DNA of 64,000 bases from Hibiscus mutabilis (taxonomy: Eukaryota; Streptophyta; Magnoliopsida; Malvales; Malvaceae): positions 79,937,693-80,001,692 of the forward strand of contig CM033712.1 in assembly GCA_019671005.1 (NCBI GenBank), written 5' to 3'. Below, piece after piece: positions 59,262-64,000 of this stretch. Made by a program: the position numbers and the translations under genes. The notes beneath the pieces were generated by a model. The model did not search any database, had not been told where the DNA came from, and was given only the letters and a program-made list of their open reading frames with translations. Each line of letters begins with the position of its first letter. Within the stretch, counting starts at the first letter, position 1.

Positions 59262-60739
59262 TGTTGCGCGTAATAAGTGCTCTGCAATTGTGCAAGTGTA
59301 TACGTCGCAAGTTATAGTATAAAAGATATCGTCTCCACAGGGATTGATGTTACTTCAAGAATTCAATCTCTTGCATTGTAAAAGTAAAAACACAAATAGG
59401 TGATTGTAAGAGTTTTAACTGACAACTAAACTAGAAAGCAATATAGTAAAAGAAGATGTAATCAAAAGAGAGGGAATAGGCCAGGTTATCGTGAGTTGAT
59501 GGGTGATAGCCGATTGGATCATCTTGGTAAAAGAGTGCAATTGCAATTCAGTTGCCGTGGCAACTTGCGCAGTTGGGTTGTTTTGGCAACTAGTAGAACG
59601 GTTGCCTGGGCAACTGTTTGGGCGACTGGGCAGTAACTTCAGGGTTCGGCAGAGCGTTCTTCAATGGTTTCTTTTTATCCCTAAATCGAAACTCTAGCTA
59701 ATTGTGCATCATTTGACAATACATCTATGCGTGAATCAATGGTGAACACAACCAATCTTGCGCTCTTTTTAGCCGTTGAAATTCTTAACTTATTCCTAAG
59801 TCGGATTAGTTTTCATCAATAGATTGAATAAAAATCATACTCATTCGTTTATTGAATCTAACTCTCCCGATATTAGATAAATAGATAGAATTATGAGATC
59901 CTTTCCCAATTCACTCGCAAACAAGAATAAAAATCGAGAATGAGTAAACCTTGAATTGAAAGTGCAAATTCTTATTACCTAAACAAATTCATTCGTTTCT
60001 CACAACCACAAAACACAATAATCTTAGCCAAATAGATTTAGTTCATGGCTAGGTTCCAAAGAAATACAAAATAAAGTTTTCCTAACATAAACCTAATCCA
60101 ACAAGAAAGAAAAAGATGAAGATGGTTAAAGCCTCTTGTTGAATTCTCTCCCCCTTTGCACACCCATGGAGTTGACGGCTTGGTCCTCTATTTATAGGGT
60201 TAGGTCAAAGTCTTTCTTGAGGAGGAAGTTGGAATTAAATACTTTTAAATAATATAATTCTTTATTAATATTTAAATTCCTTCTATATCTTCTCCTACCT
60301 TCTTGGGATTTAATATCTCTTTGACCTCTTCATGGAAATCCAACTCCTTTAGGATTCAATTTTGCTCCACGTCATATTGGGCTTTTCTAGTCATTAATTT
60401 CGGCTGCCATATCATCTTATCCCTTGTCGACAATTGTCCTGGCAACTAGCTCGGTATATCCTTCATGCACTGCCCTGGCAACTGTGTCGGCATCTCCTTC
60501 TTGTATTGCCCTGGCAACTGGTTCCAGCCTTGCTTTGGCAAGTGATTCTGCACACACAAAAATAACTATCGGCAGCACCATTTTTCCACAAAATTAAGTA
60601 AAATATGAAATCAAGCTTGTCTACTAAGGAAACAATGCAAACATGCATGAATGACTAATAATGCAACTAATATGAGCCTAAGTGTAGCAATAATATGAAT
60701 AAAAAGGGTGAATAAAATAGTACTTTTGGACACTAAACA
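59262..60739 (-). repeat. 3' LTR of Athila-type element
   Basis: Read on the minus strand it begins TGTTTAGTGTCC and ends GCGCAACA. The TGTT/AACA ends are inverted, as in many plant LTRs. Its length is 1478 bp. It is directly preceded (minus strand) by the purine run GAGGAGGGGCG at 60,740-60,750, which fits a polypurine tract. It contains two perfect GTTGCCNNGGCAAC palindromes. Confidence 0.75.
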
Positions 60740-61002
60740 CGCCCCTCCTCAAGCAATGTAAACTAATAATTACCCCCCAAGACTTCAATTTTCACAAACT
60801 TAGCTTCGAACTTAATTTCAATCCTCAGAACCGTGGCACAAAGTATGATTGACTTTTCATTTTTCGGACAACTTAGGAGTTACTCGGAATTAAACTATAA
60901 TGCTTGTGAGTGTGTGCGGAGTTGTGTGCAAGTTGATTTTCGGATTTTATACAAACAAGAGGTTTTCAAATTACTTCCTTGGGTTCTTTTAGCATGTTTT
61001 AA

Positions 61003-61139
61003 CTAGAGCTGGTTTCGGGCACCTCTAGCGTTTTGTTTTTAGTTTTCTTAAGTTTTTTTTTATTCAACTAGAGTCGATTTCATGCACCTCTAGCGATCAA
61101 TTTTTAGCACATACTAGAGCCAGTTTCGGGCACCTCTAG
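61003..61139. repeat. Three CTAGAG-CTCTAG hairpin units
   Basis: CTAGAG and CTCTAG arms flank a 14-bp centre like CTGGTTTCGGGCAC at 61,003-61,028, 61,068-61,093 and 61,114-61,139. Copies are 65 and 46 bp apart, between the polypurine tract and the env-like ORF. Confidence 0.75.
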
Positions 61140-61484
61140 CATTCATCTAATTTTTATTTTAATCCCCTAATTTTTTAACTATCAACCTAAGTTCGCTAGA
61201 ATTCCTTAAATCAATCAAGCCACAACAATGTTTCATAAAGTTTAGCATCATAGTAGGATTCAAAGTGTTTCCACGGTTGTCCTAAAATAAAAAGTTCTAT
61301 CAATTAAGTGGATTGACAAAGTCATCATCAGATATTCATCAAATCTAGGCAATTCTTGTTCCAACTAAAGGCATGACAATCAATTTATGTATCCTAAATG
61401 CAATACTTAAGATGAATGCAACTAAATATGATAACTAACTAGTAACAATCCCCCCAAACTCGAGAATAAAATGCAAACGATGAC

Positions 61485-62965
61485 TTACTCCGAGAGCTCG
61501 TCGTCGTGGATGATTAGTTTTCTTTTGGCCGGTGTTTTGATTCTTATGCTTGAACGCGGTGGTTGCTCCCTTGTTGGCGATGGTGGAATCGATCCTCGTA
61601 CGAAGGTGTCCTCATCATCCTCTTCCTCAATGTCATTGGCTTTTTGTTTGGGCTTGGAGGATTCGACTGGTGTGGTCTTCGTTGGTGCAATGGAGGACTT
61701 GACTGAATTTGAAAAATCGGACAATGATTCAGTACGAGTTGATTCAGGCATAGGTGCTTTACCTTTGTCTTTTGCAGTGGTTGCCAGGGCGTCTTTAGTT
61801 TTGGTTGCCGCGACATCTTTAGTGTTGGTTGCCGTGGCAACTGCTGGGGCAGGCGCTGTGTAGGTTACTGCGGTATAATCTGTTGCGGTTGCCGTGGTAA
61901 CTGCTTCATTGGTTGCCGTGGCAAGGATTTTGGCATGAAAGATGGGGAACAACACGCGGTTGTCTGGGTACTTTTCCAGGATGACTTGGGTGATGACATT
62001 GTTGTGATCCTTCATGTACCGTATGGAAATTAGTTGCCGGTCTTCAATTTACTTAAGGTGGTTCGCCAGCGGTTGTAAGAGTGCTACAAGTTGTCCTGGG
62101 GTTCTTGGCTGAGTTGCCCGGGCATCAAGAGTTGCCGAGGCTGCAAGAGTTGCCGCAACAATTGTCGAAGATTGTACCGGTGCCTCTCCTATTAACTTTC
62201 GAATTTGTGCTCGATTCCAACCGGACTTTGGTATGACCTTTTCATCGGTTGACTCACTTGGGACATGCATATCCTTGGAAAGGTTGGAAATTAAGTAAAG
62301 GAAGAAAAGAAAACCCTTATCTTTTGTGCTACATAAAAAAATCTCATCACAAATAATTTTTCCAATGTTAATGATGTGATTATGCAAAATAGAATGTATG
62401 AGCAAAAGACGAGGTGTATCAACGGTAGTATTGTGTGTGGTGGGCATTAAAGAAGTTTTAACAAACTTATTCCATAATTTTGTCGTGCCCTTGTATTTAC
62501 CATCGTTCCAATGAGTCCCCGGTAGAGTGAGTTCTTGAAGCACCTTGTCAAGTTGCTTAGGCGTAAGTTGATCAACAAAGGTTTGATGCTCGTCATTCTC
62601 AACGTAGAGCCCGTAAAAGGCGTTGATGCTTTCAGGGCTTATGGGGATAGCCTTGTCGCGAACAAAAACATAAGGATTATCCGGGTTAGCCGAGTGAGCA
62701 TAGAATTTTCTTACCCATGAGATATTGCCCGGTTCCAGTTGATGGCAAAGATTTACCACTTTTGGTGTGCAATCTTTTCGAAGATAAAGGGCTCAAGACT
62801 GAAATCTTGATGAGAGTTGGAGTATTTGAAGCCTTGTTCTTCGCAAATGTTCCAACTTTCAAACTTGGAGTGAAATCGTTCTTGAACCACCGGTGTAGCA
62901 AATTTCTTGTAACTTGGTTCTTTGGAAGAACTTGGGTGCGCCAAAAACTTGATTTTGGATGCCAT
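61485..62965 (-). pseudogene. Athila env-like ORF (putative plant transposon protein), broken
   Basis: It begins MASKIKFLAHPSSS at 62,965. A frameshift near 62,755 leads to VRKFYAHSANPDNPYVFVRD, LTLPGTHWND, LWNKFVKTSLMPTTHN and LLLIHSILHNHIINIGKIIC. This is the conserved core of the Athila/Calypso third ORF, often called a putative plant transposon protein. An in-frame TAA at about 62,049 precedes a low-complexity Ala/Thr-rich tail (ATATN repeats) and an acidic EEEDDEDT stretch. No signal peptide or clear transmembrane segment is seen, so envelope function is unsupported. Two lesions. Confidence 0.8.
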
Positions 62966-63012
62966 GTATGATCTTGGTTGTGAGTTGGGTAGAAACAAAG
63001 AAAAGAAATCAA

Positions 63013-63624
63013 AATAAACTAAAGAGTTGCAAGGTGAAAAGTAGGACTATGTTTCTTGGAAGTTAAGGGTGATGGGTTAAATAGAAAAGATATGTAGTAA
63101 ATATGGTGTGTGGGATTGATTGGAAAGAAAGAAAGCAAGGGTTCTAATTGGGGGGAGGGGGCAAGGGAAATTTGGGGAAGAGGAAGGGGAAGGGTTTGGC
63201 CGACTAATAGGGTTTATTTAGGGTAAATTGGAGGCTTAATATAAGCCTTAGGTTTAGCCCATTAGTTTCCTTGTTGAAGGAACTTCCTTCTTGAATCAAA
63301 TTCCTCTTTATCTTGAACTCTTTTCATATAATTCAAAAACAAATAAAATAATGATTAAATTAAAGATAAACTAGTAAATAAAATAAAAAGAAATAAATAA
63401 AGACGTGCAAAGAAATTCTTAAACCTAAAATTTAAAAATAATTAAATAAATATGAAAGAGAGATGTAGTCTTAACCTAAATGAACTAAATAAATATATCC
63501 TAAGAATAACCAAAATAAAATAAAATAAAATAAATATAAACCAAAATAATAAGTTCGAAAAAAATAAAAAGAAAAAGAAAATATCGAAAGGAGAGCATGA
63601 TCATGCATCTCCTAAGGTGACCAC
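63013..63624. other. Spacer between Athila integrase and env-like ORF
   Basis: It is AT- and A-rich with runs of AAATA at 63,330-63,580. No coding frame was recognised. Such a spacer between pol and the env-like ORF is usual in Athila. Confidence 0.5.
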
Positions 63625-64000
63625 TTATTTGTTACGTTCCACATGAGCACCGTTATAGTGTTTCAATATTTGTCCATTAACTTTGAATTCATGTTCGTCA
63701 GTGATGGACTTGATTATCCCGACACCATGAGAGAATGGTTTAAAAACTTCGAATGGTCCCGACCATCTTGATTTCAGTTTTCCTGGGAAAAGTTTCAGCC
63801 GAGAATTGAATAGAAGAACTAGTTGCCATGGCATGAATTGCTGCGACAATAGTTTCTTGTCATGCCATTACTTTGTTTTCTCCTTGTAGATTCGTGCATT
63901 ATCGTAGGCGAGTACACGGAATTCTTCTATCTCGTTAAGATCTAGTAAACGCTTTTGTCCAGAACTCTCCCAATCCATATTCACGGTCTTGATTGTCCAA
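63625..64000 (-). pseudogene. Integrase C-terminus of Athila-type element (partial)
   Basis: Minus strand: LNEIEEFRVLAYDNARIYKE, a TAA, WHDKKL, then VLLFNSRLKLFPGKLKSRWS, GPFEVFKPF and FKVNGQILKHYNG. This is the standard C-terminal DNA-binding part of Athila integrases, ending at 63,625. The TAA at about 63,866 interrupts it. The catalytic core lies outside the window. Confidence 0.85.

Larger units (their letters stand above)
59262..64000 (-). mobile_element. Athila-type Ty3/gypsy element, 3' part (runs off right edge)
   Basis: On the minus strand, from right to left, it has integrase C-terminus, a spacer, an env-like ORF, a non-coding tail, a polypurine tract and 3' LTR. The env-like ORF downstream of pol is the Athila/Calypso hallmark. 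The left insertion flank is TTAAG (59,257-59,261). The element interrupts the sequence after the MOR1 fragments. Confidence 0.85.

Noticed and set aside
61003..61139. CRISPR-like array
   Set aside because: Only three short hairpin units with unequal spacing inside a plant retrotransposon; no spacer structure or cas genes.

Overview
The window is plant nuclear DNA. Genes carry short GT-AG introns, the DNA is AT-rich, and Ty3/gypsy, LINE and Mutator-type elements are nested throughout. The gypsy element at 23-42 kb has a plant-mobile-domain-like ORF upstream of gag and two RNase H domains. That Ogre/Tat-type layout is one I associate with Malvales such as cotton; the species call is inference only. 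An exact 100-N gap at 10,756-10,855 marks a scaffold join, so linkage across it is not proven.

Layout. 1-3.4 kb: 5' end of a minus-strand Ogre/Tat element (ORF1 start, primer-binding site, LTR). 4.1-6.8 kb: tafazzin-like acyltransferase gene, minus strand, seven exons. 7.7-10.0 kb: plastid-targeted protein of unknown function, minus strand, seven exons. Each of these two genes has a reading-frame break inside an otherwise well-preserved exon. 10.3-11.8 kb: a foldback MITE, the N gap and a GGCGC-ended insert. 11.9-14.0 kb: the first six coding exons (217 codons) of a CCR4-NOT subunit 3 (NOT3) gene; the rest is absent. 14.1-15.7 kb: a Mutator-like element with long inverted repeats, a SWIM-finger transposase remnant and a 9-bp target duplication, sitting just upstream of NOT3. 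17.2-19.1 kb: a MYB-CC transcription factor of the MYR/PHL type, six exons, apparently intact. 23.3-42.1 kb: an 18.8-kb degenerate Ogre/Tat element with about 3.5-kb LTRs. 44.1-49.2 kb: a minus-strand, 5'-truncated LINE inside inverted termini that carry sub-terminal repeats. 49.6-59.2 kb: a mosaic of fragments of unrelated plant genes. 59.3-64 kb: the 3' end of a minus-strand Athila-type element (LTR, env-like ORF, integrase C-terminus) that runs off the right edge.

The most unusual region is 51.6-59.1 kb. A 159-bp tandem array leads into intron-containing fragments resembling RAD51, an HD-ZIP III factor, the FAB1 lipid kinase and the microtubule protein MOR1. All lie on the plus strand, and part of the FAB1-MOR1 block is duplicated. 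Retained introns mean DNA-level capture or recombination rather than retroposition. I see at most four host genes (three with lesions or truncation) and no operon-like cooperation; the rest is transposon-derived.
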